A stretch of DNA of 64,000 bases from Auanema rhodensis (lineage: Eukaryota; Nematoda; Chromadorea; Rhabditida; Rhabditidae): assembly GCA_964057225.1 (NCBI GenBank), contig OZ059897.1, positions 8,556,001-8,620,000 on the forward strand, in the 5' to 3' direction. The notes under the pieces are model-generated. The model did no database searches. It had not been told where the DNA came from and saw only the letters and a program-made list of their open reading frames with translations. This document shows, in pieces, positions 1 to 12,022 of this stretch; position 1 is the stretch's first letter; every line of letters starts with the position of its first letter. The position numbers and the translations under genes were made by a program.

Positions 1-1380
1 CAACAACTGCGTTGAGAAGTTGTTAAGCATAAAATGGACGTCTGCCCAAAATGTCTTGAAAAATAATGAAGAAAGACACTGAGCCATGTAAAGCTAAGTT
101 ATCTCGCTCGAGTTATGAACTTGGACATTCTTGTTGTTGTAGAAAATGCTTATCCAGTCGATGTGATTTCGAAAAAAAAAGAAGGAAAAATGTAAGGATG
201 AGCAGAGATTGGATATAGAATAACATAAAGTTATAAATAAATAAATACTATGTATATCTCGTATATATATATATATTATATATTATATATATATATATAT
301 ATAAATAATATAAAAAAAGAAATATATAGATAGATATATGTATATTTACATTATATATTATACATACATGCATATGTAGATATGTGAAGAAAGAAATTAG
401 CAATCAGATGGATGAATGTGATAATAATCAATATTTTGCAGTTTGGCTTTTATTTTTATTTTTCAAATATGATAAAGCATAAGCTTGTCCTTTAGAAATC
501 AAATAAAAATACAGTTAGTCCAACAAAAAAAAGAAAAAAAGAAGAAACGATAGATAATTACTATATGAATATTGTAAAATATGCGTCGTCAATGAAATAT
601 ATAGTATTTGTGTAATATAATACACATTTATATACATATGTATATTAACTATATTATGAAAATTGGTACGATCTAATCATTATAATAAAATATTTTAAAA
701 AAAAAATTTTTTTTAATTTTTAAAAATACCTTAGAGAGACGAAATGCAGTGAACACCGAGTTGAGATTGAGGGTGCATAAGCTTTGAGACAGAAAAATAT
801 GTTGCAAACCAGCCAAGAACATAATGATCTTTATTCAATATTGCGATGTTTGAAGCATTGAGATTGAAAATGAAGCATGTAGTCATGCCCATGTTAGCTT
901 ATTACACGTGTGGCGTGGTCATCTATTATTGGCTTGCGTAATTCAAAAAATTAGAATGCGTGGATATGCTAATGAGCAAGAAGAAGCTTCTTATAGTATG
1001 ATTACAGTCTATATAAAGGTTAACAATGCATATATAGTATATATATAATGCTATATATATAGAGAGAAAAATAAAAATTTCATGAATATCTCTATAACAT
1101 ATAGAAAATGCTACGTCATAAATCCCCCTAGTTCGCACAGCTTGAAGTCAGTACATGCATCATGTAGATATATCATCTTTCAATGACGTCATAAACAACA
1201 GTCTATGAAACATATTTTCTTATAAACTATTAGACATATTATAAATTAAAATTAAACAAAAGTATTGATATATTAACATTACTAACTATATTAACTATAA
1301 TATGAAGTAGAAGAAATGTATATAAATGTATATGAATCGTCGATATATACATATACATATGAAAGTTATCACATAAAAAT

Positions 1381-1414
<34 letters not shown>

Positions 1415-1815
1415 AAGATATATATATATGTCAAGAAAAATGAATGTAAATACAAAATAATACAAAAATTATAAAGATTTTCAAAATATTTATATACATA
1501 TATTATCTAGACTAGTTAATACATATACATATAGTATGTATATTATAAGAATGATCATTTCTTTGCTTCAGATTATAAATAAAAAATAAAACGAAAACGA
1601 CTTCTCATGAATAAGATGCTGTCGATGAATACTCTTTTGATAATTAAGGAAGAAAATAATAGGGCATATTACATAATGATATAGTTAAGATAGGTATACT
1701 GTTGCAAATTAACATCTCAATATTTCAAGAAATACATTTAAAAAATATTGCAGAGCAGTCATACAGAGCAATATAATGAATGTTTGAAATAGAAAAAAAT
1801 GAAAAGAATTTGTTA

Positions 1816-1821
1816 AGAGAG

Positions 1822-1874
<53 letters not shown>
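1816..1874. repeat. (GA)n microsatellite
   Basis: An almost pure GA dinucleotide run of about 59 bp preceded by GAAA units. It creates an artificial Arg-Glu reading frame on the plus strand and a Leu-Ser frame on the minus strand. Neither is a gene. Confidence 0.95.
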
Positions 1875-1877
<3 letters not shown>

Positions 1878-4800
1878 AGAGGGAGAGGTAGAGAAAAAAA
1901 ACAAAATAGCTCTACCAAGTTGTTATAATTTCACTAAATACTCTGAAGTTTCAAACAAAAGCTTAAAGATGTATTAGTCGTGAGAAAGTAGAGAGTAGGA
2001 TGGAATAACTCCAGCGAGACATCACGATTCGAAAATTTGAAAAATATAACTAAAACATGAGGTAACAGGTGAGGTTTGCTCGATGCTTGCAAAGATGATG
2101 ATGGATTATATCATGTAATAAATATAATAATTAGTATAATATCATATAATAATAATAATAATAATACTATCATGTAATAGTAATAATAAGATTATTAGTT
2201 AATAAATTTTAAAATTGAACGTTTAAAGCGTAAAGAATGAAAAAACCAAAAGGCTCAATTTCTAATTGATTGTAGAAAAAAAAATAAAAAGAATTATATG
2301 ATTTATAATTAAATATAATATGTATATACATATAATAATATAGATAAATCAATAAAATTTGTAAACTACATATATACATATATAGTTTGAACATTGGAAG
2401 ACAAATAATGCAAAAAGATGAAGAAAAATAATAATATCTTAATATATGATTGGAAAAAAAAAAGAATTTAGGCTAAGCATACTATACTATGTTTATATAT
2501 ATATTTTTTTTTTAAATAAACAATAATATATACATATATGTATATTATGTACATGTATGTATAAGGAGAGTAGTGGGTAGGCGGGTACATCCATACTATG
2601 TATGTATTTGAAACAAAAACAAAAGAATAAATAGAAATATAGAAATTAATTTGTTGGTCATTAGTTGTTGATATAAATATTCAAGTTATAAATATTATAT
2701 TATATAAATTTTGATTAAAATAATTTAAAAAGAAAAAATAAAATAAAATTTATATCAACGATTTTTGAACTTACAAATTATTTTGTATTATTTATTAAAT
2801 AAAATAAAAAAATATAAATATACAAATGAAACTTACATATACTTGTAATAATAATATTTAAACTATATGAAATAAAAGATAATTTTCATGAGAACAACCG
2901 CATTATAGTGAAACTGAAATGAAAAATGAAAATTTTGGAATAAAACGAATATTAATGTTAAGATATAGAGCAATAAAGAAGAAATTTTACGACAAACTAC
3001 TTTTTTTTTCTTTTTCTTTTTTTTTGTTTAGAACATAGTTATGTTTTTAATTAATTTTGAAAAAAAATATTTTTTAACTGTAACAATGAGATATTTAAAT
3101 GAATTTTCAAATGAAAATGTGATGAAGAAGAAATAAAATAAATGAAAATATAATTGAATCTAAATGTTGTTAAAATGGAAAATATTTGCACTTTATATGA
3201 AAAAAATAATTTTTAAAAAACTTGTCCATTACTTTTCAATAGTCATCTTCTTCCTAGTTTAAACGAAGGCTACTTATCTATCTCTCTATTCTTCTGTTAA
3301 ATCAAAATTTTCGGAATCTGCAAACATCTTCAAATTGTTAGTTGTAAACTAATTTCTGTTATTATATGTGTATGTTTTAAAGGTCTTCATAGTTCAAATT
3401 TCAACATTTATTTAATATTTCTAATTAAATAACTAAAATAATAAAAAATAATAATAATTTCTTTATATTTTTAAATATAAAAAATATATTTGCTTATTCT
3501 ATAATGTAATATACACTCTCAACTCTGTAGAGAGTGTACCGTTAAACGTATGATGATATACATGTTTAAAGAATTCAAATGATTCCAAAAAAAAAGAGGA
3601 ATTGCTCAATATTATTCACACAAATTCTTCCACTAATCGTGATATTTAACAGTTTTGAAATACTATTTTTGAATTGATGATAAGTATTGAAACTGAAATA
3701 CAATGAATGATCATTCAAATGAAATAGTTGGATGTATATGTGTGTGTGTGTGTGGGTCTGCAGGTAAGAAATCTGATTTGCATAGCTGATGTCGTCGTAA
3801 TGACAAAATAGTTTCGAAAATAGAATATTAGAGTGATATAATCGTAAGTTCTTTGTAACATTTTACATTTTGTTGTAGTATAATAATTATAATAATAATA
3901 ATATTATATAGACATAGATATGTTAACTATTCTATTTCAAACTACATATAGTATACAGTGTGTATGTCATAGAGAAAAGTTTTATATACTATACATCATA
4001 TGTATATGTATTTCTGGTTTAACGACAGTTTTCTAAGATTATGTTTTTGTTTTTATTGTTAATTTAAATATAATAATATTATTATATATTAATATATATA
4101 TTATATATAATATTTACACATAGTATATTATGTATTAAAGTATATTTTAATCAATAAAATCTCCTTTTTTTTTAATGAAAAATGTTTCAAAATAAGAATA
4201 ACAGTCATAATTTATAAAAATAAAATTGAAATTGTTAAAACTTGTTGGTTAGATTTAAAAAAGTACAGATTGAATGAAGCACACAAATGTATTCCAACAT
4301 GTGTAGTAGAATCAATTATTCGAATTTCTTTAAATATATAGTAATATAATAAATTAAATATAAAAATAAAGAAAATATATCTATATCTATATATATATCT
4401 GGATTTTCAAATAATATATTAACCATAATTTATATTTTCCTGCATAGTTAGTTACAGGTTTATGATTATTGAACAGGATTATTCTCAATTTCAGCAAATA
4501 TGTTAACAGTAAAGAATTGGAATAACTTGAAGCTTATGAAGATGAGGAAATACTATAAGCTTGAATGATAGTTCTGATTAGATGAGATATGAAATTATAA
4601 TAAATATCATAAAGAAGTTAGAAAGTTTGTTTAACAGATATCAGTAACATGCTTACATACATCTTAATCACATTATAATTTATATTTTATCTTAACTTCA
4701 ATCTTTAATTATATTAAACTTCATAAAACTAAGAATATCTATTGCAAATAAGAGATTTAAGGTTTTTTCTGTTGTATTTGATAACATAATCGGATCATGC

Positions 4801-5040
4801 TCTTTGAACAAGCCTTAGCAAAAAAGTTTTTTTTGAATAATTTAATAACTTTTTTTCATTTTTTTTTTGAAAAAAAGATATAATATGTATATTATGGTAA
4901 TAATAGCTGTAACCATATTATATTAAGAATAAATTGAATGTTTTTCATTATATAGGAATAAGAGAATAAAATCATTAATTTAAAACTTTATTATATAAAT
5001 ATCTTTTTGCAACTGTATATATCATTATTCTTAACTTTAT

Positions 5041-5143
5041 TCCCTTCCCTCTCTCTCTCTCACTCCCTCTCTCTCTCTCACTCCCTCTCTCTCACTCCTT
5101 CTCTCACTCCCTCTCTCTCTCTTTTTCTCTCTCTCTCTCTCTA
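5041..5143. repeat. Imperfect CT-rich minisatellite
   Basis: CT dinucleotide runs are interrupted at near-regular steps by CACTCC, giving a higher-order repeat of roughly 16-20 bp. This suggests unequal exchange of an interrupted unit as well as simple slippage. Confidence 0.85.
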
Positions 5144-6928
5144 TCAAATTATAGTTTAACCTTTCTCTTTTTGTTCTTTCCATCACCATTAAAGAAAAGC
5201 ATTTTGTCTCTTTCTTCGTTTTCTTTTTCATTTGATAGTAAAGGTCAATTGGAACTTCCGGTCCTGACGGAACGAACAAATGATAAAATTGGCAAAAAAA
5301 GTGATTTCCACATCATGTGCAGAAATTATATGTAATCGTTGACCTTTTTTCTCGAATATCATCAATCATATCAATCTAAGCAAACATATTTTTTCATAAA
5401 AATCTACGAATATTAATTTAAATAATCTCATAGTTACGAATAAGTTGTCATCAAACTAATTAGTTATAATTTGAAAAAAATAGAACAAAAATCAAAAAAT
5501 AACTATATATGTATAGTTAAATGAATTATTTGTAGTTTAAATGTTACTTTTTACGAATAGAATGATCTTCACTTATTCTTTTTAAGTTAAATTAACTATA
5601 CATATAAGTTTTAAATTTAATTTTACAAATACTCTGAATATTTTTGTTTTACTAGCATTTAAAAGAAAACAAAAAAAGTGAACCAATTGAATTTTTAAGA
5701 CCATTTAGGGAAAAAGGAAGACCAGTAAGAAGATACAGAGAGGGGGAATCAAAACTAAAGATCTTCTATGCTTAGATATACGAAAAATTGCTGTTTAGTA
5801 CTGTTGAAGTTAAGTTTTTTTTGTTGTCTGAATCAATTTTTTTGCTAATATTCTGTGATAGAATTATTTGAACAGAAGATGAAAGCATATGGGAACTATT
5901 CGCTTTGTCTCGTAAAAAACTCTTATTTATTAAAAATATTTTTTTGAAAAAGGAGGGCTAAATTGCCAATTGTTTTAACACTCAACACATAAAATATTTG
6001 TCGTTTGATGAGCTTTTTTTTTCAAATTCTCTGACGAAATTGATAGAATAAATACTGAATTTGGAGTATTTTCAATCGAAATAAGTCACTGGACAGCCAT
6101 CATTCAGAAAATGTACCTTAACTAAAATATATTTTCATCAAAAAAAAAAGGATTTGGGATTGATATCGGGGAGACAAAAGAAATTTCAATGGTTTCAGTT
6201 ATTTATGGTCAAGTATAGAGCAGAAATACTTTTAGTCGCCCTGGTCAGCTACCAACACACACACACATCCAATTTGCTCCTCAATTTTTCCACCTGACAG
6301 GTTTCCCTTATCTAACAACTCTCTTTTCATATTTCCGTCTCCAACATTTTTTTTTACTTCCCAAGAATGAAAGAAAAATAATTTTGGTCCAAATTAACTT
6401 AATAAAGAGATATTTTGAAGTAAAAAACACATCAGAAACGTACTCAATGTTTTGTTGAGTGAAGAAGAGGAAAAGAAGGCAGGCAGGGTGGGTGAGGGGT
6501 AACGAGAAAAACTAATAAGCTATTCTATTATTGTTATTCAAGAAAACTAATATCTAAAAATGCATGTGAAAAAAAATAAAGAGCATTTTCTTTATTTTGT
6601 TTTAAAACAAATAAATCGAATTAAAAAAACTAAAGCTTATGCTGCATAATGTTGGTGACAATATGATGTCATCTGATTTTACTAGTGACCCCCAATCTCA
6701 TAATCCTTTCCTTCTTTTACTTCTTCTCATTCAAGTAATGTCATGGTCGTGATCTAGACAACAACAAATATTTTTCATGAATATTCACTTTATCCAACTT
6801 AAAACATTTTATTTGAATGATAGTTTATGGGAATTGAAGTCACCTTACTTTTTTGCAAAGACCCTATAGATGAAAAGGAGAAAGGGAGTAGTTGAAGGAT
6901 AAGAGATATGGTGAGAAAGTGGTAATGA

Positions 6929-6941
6929 GGAGAGAGAGAGA

Positions 6942-6983
<42 letters not shown>
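6929..6983. repeat. (GA)n microsatellite
   Basis: A GA dinucleotide run of about 55 bp with a single GGG interruption. It carries a spurious Leu-Ser reading frame on the minus strand. Confidence 0.95.
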
Positions 6984-6987
<4 letters not shown>

Positions 6988-7640
6988 TATCACAATCTAG
7001 TTATCTAAATCTATTTATGTATATTTAAGCAATTAACAATATAATTTATAAAAAAATAAGATTTTTATTGAAGTAATATATCAATCTATGTAAATATTCA
7101 CATTTTTAATTATATGCATATAAATTAATTTATATTTATACTGTGTATACATCTATACATAGTTCAATAAGATATAATTGAAAGTATACATATCCTTTAA
7201 CAATAAAAAGAGAAAACTGCAGAAATAAAAAAAAAATTTAAGATCAAAACTAAGGTTACGTAACGAGATTTGTGGAAATTGTATAATTGAAACCGATTAT
7301 GTCTTATTGAATATGTAAAAAGCACCAAAAGTATTAAATGTCAGAGAAAATAAACAAAATTCAATTGATTTATGAATTGTGAAAGATTTAAATATTTTTT
7401 TAAACAAAAAAAAAATAAAAAAAAAGGTAATTATAATATTTTTGTTTATACATATACACATGTATGTTATAAGCAATCAGATATGTTGTTAATGATGCTC
7501 TAATACTGATAGAAACTTCTTTTATTTTATTTTTTTCAAGAAAAGCAGACAAAACGTAGAAAATGGAAACGTTTTTCTGCCCAATTTGCATCAGTTTTGC
7601 TCATTTTTTTTCTGGTTTTCCGTCATTTACAACGGATTGT

Positions 7641-10600
7641 TAGTAATTGATCTAAAAATATGAAATGAACGGAAAGAAAATCGAAAAAACTTTGTGGACA
7701 AAGTTTGATGCGGATCCTGTTGTATTGGGAGCAGAGTTCGCAAATTATGGATACTTGACAAACTATGTGAATCGGAGGAAGAGCAAGATTCAGAATAGCC
7801 AATAGCTCAAGCTGTGTCCTTAGGCCATCAGGCTTCCAAACAATCACACGATGAAAAAGGAAACGATAAAGATGAAGAAGGTTGAAGAAGAAAGCGAAAA
7901 TGGACGGAGCTTTTTGCTGTTTCCTTTTTACGCATCTGATGACAATTGGTTTGCCATGTGCAGCACGAAAAGATCTTGAAGCATGCACACGTCAGACAAA
8001 GTTGCTGAACCGAGATGTTGCAATAAACGTTCACATCATGAGATATTCCACATCATCTCAGCTATTGCTACTCGTATTCTTGGAAACTATTGGTTATGAA
8101 GGACGACAACAGGTTCATATTTGCAAAGCATAGGATATTCAAGAGCAATACGTATCCGAATATGTTGCTGCTACGAAAAGAGCATTTTCAGTGCGTTCAA
8201 AGTTTTAAAAGCAAACAATTTGACATAAAAATCGCTGATACAAATGAGACAATGAATGAAATTCAAAGTTTTAATTCGAAATGATGATGATACTGAAGAA
8301 GCTTAAGTTACAATATATCACTCATGCATAGCTATGAAAGATTGTGATCTAGCCTAAAGAGTCGAAGTATAAATAGAAGATAAATATAATATATACTATA
8401 TATATATACTTGAACGTTTAATAAAAAATCTGAAATAGAAAAATCAAAGTCTGGCAAAGTTACGAATGAGGTCTATATAAGATGGGATGGACACCTAAGC
8501 TCAGAAAACGAGAAGCCAACATCGAACGCGAGAGAGCAAAATCGAAAACTGGAAAACAAGCTTAGCTTCCATTTAAAAGTATCACTTATAGTTATAAGAA
8601 TATGTTTGGTAGGATCTTCTATTCTACGATACTACATGAATTTAATGTTCGTACGTGCCAGCCATTGTTGTTCTCATTCTGATCCAGAGGTATCGCTGAC
8701 GTCAACCTCATCTGCTATTTCTCTCCTTCTCTAAACGACCTCCGAATAGTTTAGAGACCAAACATTGATGTAGACAATTGAAAAGAAAGCATCAGAATCA
8801 AGTAACTTGATTTCAGTTATTCTCATAATTTGTAAATTTTTCTTTATAGATCTTAGAGACAAACTCAAATAATTGGCGTTCAATGAAAAAAAAGAAGAAT
8901 CATGTAATACAAGAAAATTTTGAAAGGAGAATAAAACCAATGAGGCTTAAGTGTGTCAGGAGACTTGTTGGGATTGGGTGACAACTCAAAGATGTCTCTT
9001 ATCTGTCCTCTTTTCTTTTTGGTTAGTTTCCAATCGAATGTCCGTGCTGGTACATATACCGACAGAATTCTAAAGAAAAATGACTAAATTCGTGCCGGGA
9101 CTTGTTTGAAAATTCATGAATTTCTGTGCTATTTTTCGCCGATCCCTATAACATCCAGAATAATTATTTAAGCTGCTAAACATTACACGCTTTGTATGAC
9201 AGAAGCCTTAGTTAGTGAGATTAAAGACATCATCACAAGTAGAAATCAAAAATGACTATTATAAGGTGATAAAATAGCAATAAATGTATATGTAAGTAGG
9301 CATTGTTCTATATCAAATGACAAATTGAGGGAGGGGGAGGAGAAGCTTCAGGCACATGTGATCGTCCTCAGATGTCAGGAAACTCATCTTTAGGGAAAAA
9401 TCAGATGCAGTTTCGTAAGGCAACAACAGATGTAGAAAAGCTAAACTTGTTCTTTGATTCATAAATATCGTTCTTATGGAAGTTTAAGCGATATACATAC
9501 ATGTATGTATGTATATACAGAAAACAGCAGAAACGGGAGCATTCTGGAGAACTCATGTTAGAATTGAGTACAAACAAGAGCGATGCGAGTTAGACTTTAC
9601 TATGCGAAGAAGTGTTGAGTGGAAGTAGTATGGCCGTGGAGAAGAGATGTCATCGTCTGAACTAAAAAGGATTTCGTTCACTAAGCTAAAGTAGAATGTC
9701 AGCCATGTAAGGTCGTCTTTCTAGACAACAAAACGATCTTCATGATAACAGGCAACGAAATCCGGGCGCAGCTGTGAAAACAAATTTGTCTTTAACCTCC
9801 TGTCCTCGAGGGGCACATAGAAAATGGACAAACGAGAAAAGAAGAGCAGAAAGAAGCGGAAACCATAAAATGTTCATATTCTACCCTCTATAAAGCATTC
9901 AAACTGTCAAAGAGTATGAAATTATGTGAAGATGGTCATAAATAATGTTGTAGTTTGTCAGAAAAATGCTGCTTACCAAAAATGAAGTTGTAATTTGAAC
10001 AAAAACATTTTTGTAAGCAGATAGGTCGTCAGTAGTAAGAAGTCACACTCAAGGTAGAAGCATTACTTCGGCAAAACTCATCGCAAAAAGAAATTAAGAA
10101 TTAAGAATCTTAAGAATATTAAAAGATAAAAACAAAATAAACGCCTTCCAACAGAAATATGAGTGAAAAACTGATTTAGAGCAGTATTTCAGCCAAGTTG
10201 CTTAACTTGTGCAAGAAAAAAACAATAAATATGTGCAAAGAGCATTCAATGCACCCTGTGAAACTTCAGCTTTTCCAGTTAATTCTTTAGTTCATTTTTC
10301 AATAAAAAAATAAAATAATAGAGAATTGCAGATGAAGATGGATAGAATAACGAAAAACGGAAATTCATGAAATACATACACATCCGGCACAAAAGCAGAA
10401 TCATATATCTAAATAAGGCAAAATACAAGAAAACACTTGTTGAGCAGCGTTCCTTTTCTTCCAGCAAAATGTTGAAATGAAAATGCCAAGACAACTAGTA
10501 AAACTGCTGTCGAGACTATGAAAACTGAAGAAAACATACATCCTAACACACACACACACACACATGCTTCCAATACACTCAACTTTTGGTATTTTCATTT

Positions 10601-12022
10601 CAGTTTCCCTTTTTTGTGACTTTGCTTTGATATTTCATAGAATTCTGATAATAATATATGTGCTATATACGCTTAGATTAGAAAAATATCTCACCCAACA
10701 TCTGAATATGTGGACATTGATTAGAAATATCAGTCACATATGGAATGTACATGTGAATGTGTGTAAGTGGTCAAAATAATAAAAAATTTTGAAAAGTGAT
10801 AGGAAAAAGCGAAAATTCTGCTACAAACTCACATAAAGAGAGAAGATGTCTGGGGTCTGGTTAAGAGCTATATAAGAATGAGAAAAAGAGAAAAAAAGAG
10901 AGAGAGAAAGAGAAAGAGTCAAGGGGGGGGGGGTTGGGTAAACGTTAGAGAGGTAAGAGCCAATTCGTCTTGCTGCTTTGTACTAGACTAAGAATTGCAA
11001 AAAAAAACAATAGACTTATAAGGCATCTATACATTCAAGAACATATATCTATCCAAAATTCAGAAAGTTTCAAGATTTATGACAGAATGACGACATTCTC
11101 GAGAAACTGAGGAAACAAGATGTAATTCTATTTGACTTTACACTTTTCAATGTTTTTCAAATCAGAGAGTTTTCACGTTATTTTTGGATTCTCAGAAAAA
11201 TTACTCAAGAATTGTCAAAATATGTTAGAAGTATTATATATACTTATGTGATTTGAATGAAAATTTTGAGGAATTGATTCAAATCATTCACTCCTAATCG
11301 TTCAATCTGTTGAGTAAAACTTATACTGTGAAACTAATAATTCGAATCATCTACGAAAAGGAAAAAGAATCAAAGTGACAAAGTGACAAAGACGTTTAAA
11401 AGGGGATGATGGATGCGTCTGAATTTCCTTCTAGATGCTCAGCGGAAATGAGAATCTAAAGACTTCACGTTCACAGTCCTTGTAAGCTGAATTCCGTTTC
11501 AATGTCAGATAACTAAAAGTGCTCACCGTTGTTCTTTCAAAAAAACAACAAGAAAATTAAAACTGAAAGAACTTTAAGAAAACTTGAAATTGTAATGATT
11601 GACGCCAATTTACATAACTAAATAAGGAGCATCTTGTAAACACTTTCAACCTTGAAACATTGTGTGTGAAATACGTGAATAGAATTCAATTTTAATAATA
11701 TATAACTTATGAAAAATCGAGGGTAGTATAGAAGTTTATCAATCAATATCTGGTAATTGAATATTATAGTTATTATAATTGGCAAATTCTTTATTTGAAA
11801 TAATAATTTCTTTAAATTATAATATTTTTCAATATAAATTTGAAATGTAAATTGTAAAGTGAAAAGGTGATGATGACAAAATTCAAAACAATTATCAATA
11901 TTTAGCTAAAAGTATTCAAATCTAAGAAAATTTAACAATTCAACAACACATTCATCAATTTTTCAAACCTTTCATCAAAACAAAAGAGAAAAATTTATGA
12001 AAAATAGATATCTATTAAGTTC
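7641..12022. other. Intergenic, no supported gene
   Basis: GC content is a little higher than in the first 7 kb. A 46-codon plus-strand frame at 7665-7805 and a longer minus-strand frame at 7623-7988 overlap; neither has clear splice structure or a recognisable domain. A TATATAAG box lies near 8473. Nothing else was recognised up to the end of the reductase gene at 12023. Confidence 0.5.

Larger units (their letters stand above)
1..7640. other. AT-rich intergenic DNA with microsatellites, no gene seen
   Basis: No reading frame here shows splice-consistent coding structure or a recognisable family. The DNA is very AT-rich, with (AT)n runs near 260-303 and 1382-1430, several GA or CT tracts listed separately, and short TAA/ATA trinucleotide runs near 2150 and 3890. 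The long reading frames all run through simple repeats. CRE-like TGACGTCA occurs near 1183, but no gene can be tied to it. Confidence 0.7.

Noticed and set aside
1780-1977. Arg-Glu repeat frames over GA tracts (also near 5037, 6799 and 61329)
   Set aside because: They are produced by dinucleotide repeats and lack any other coding evidence.
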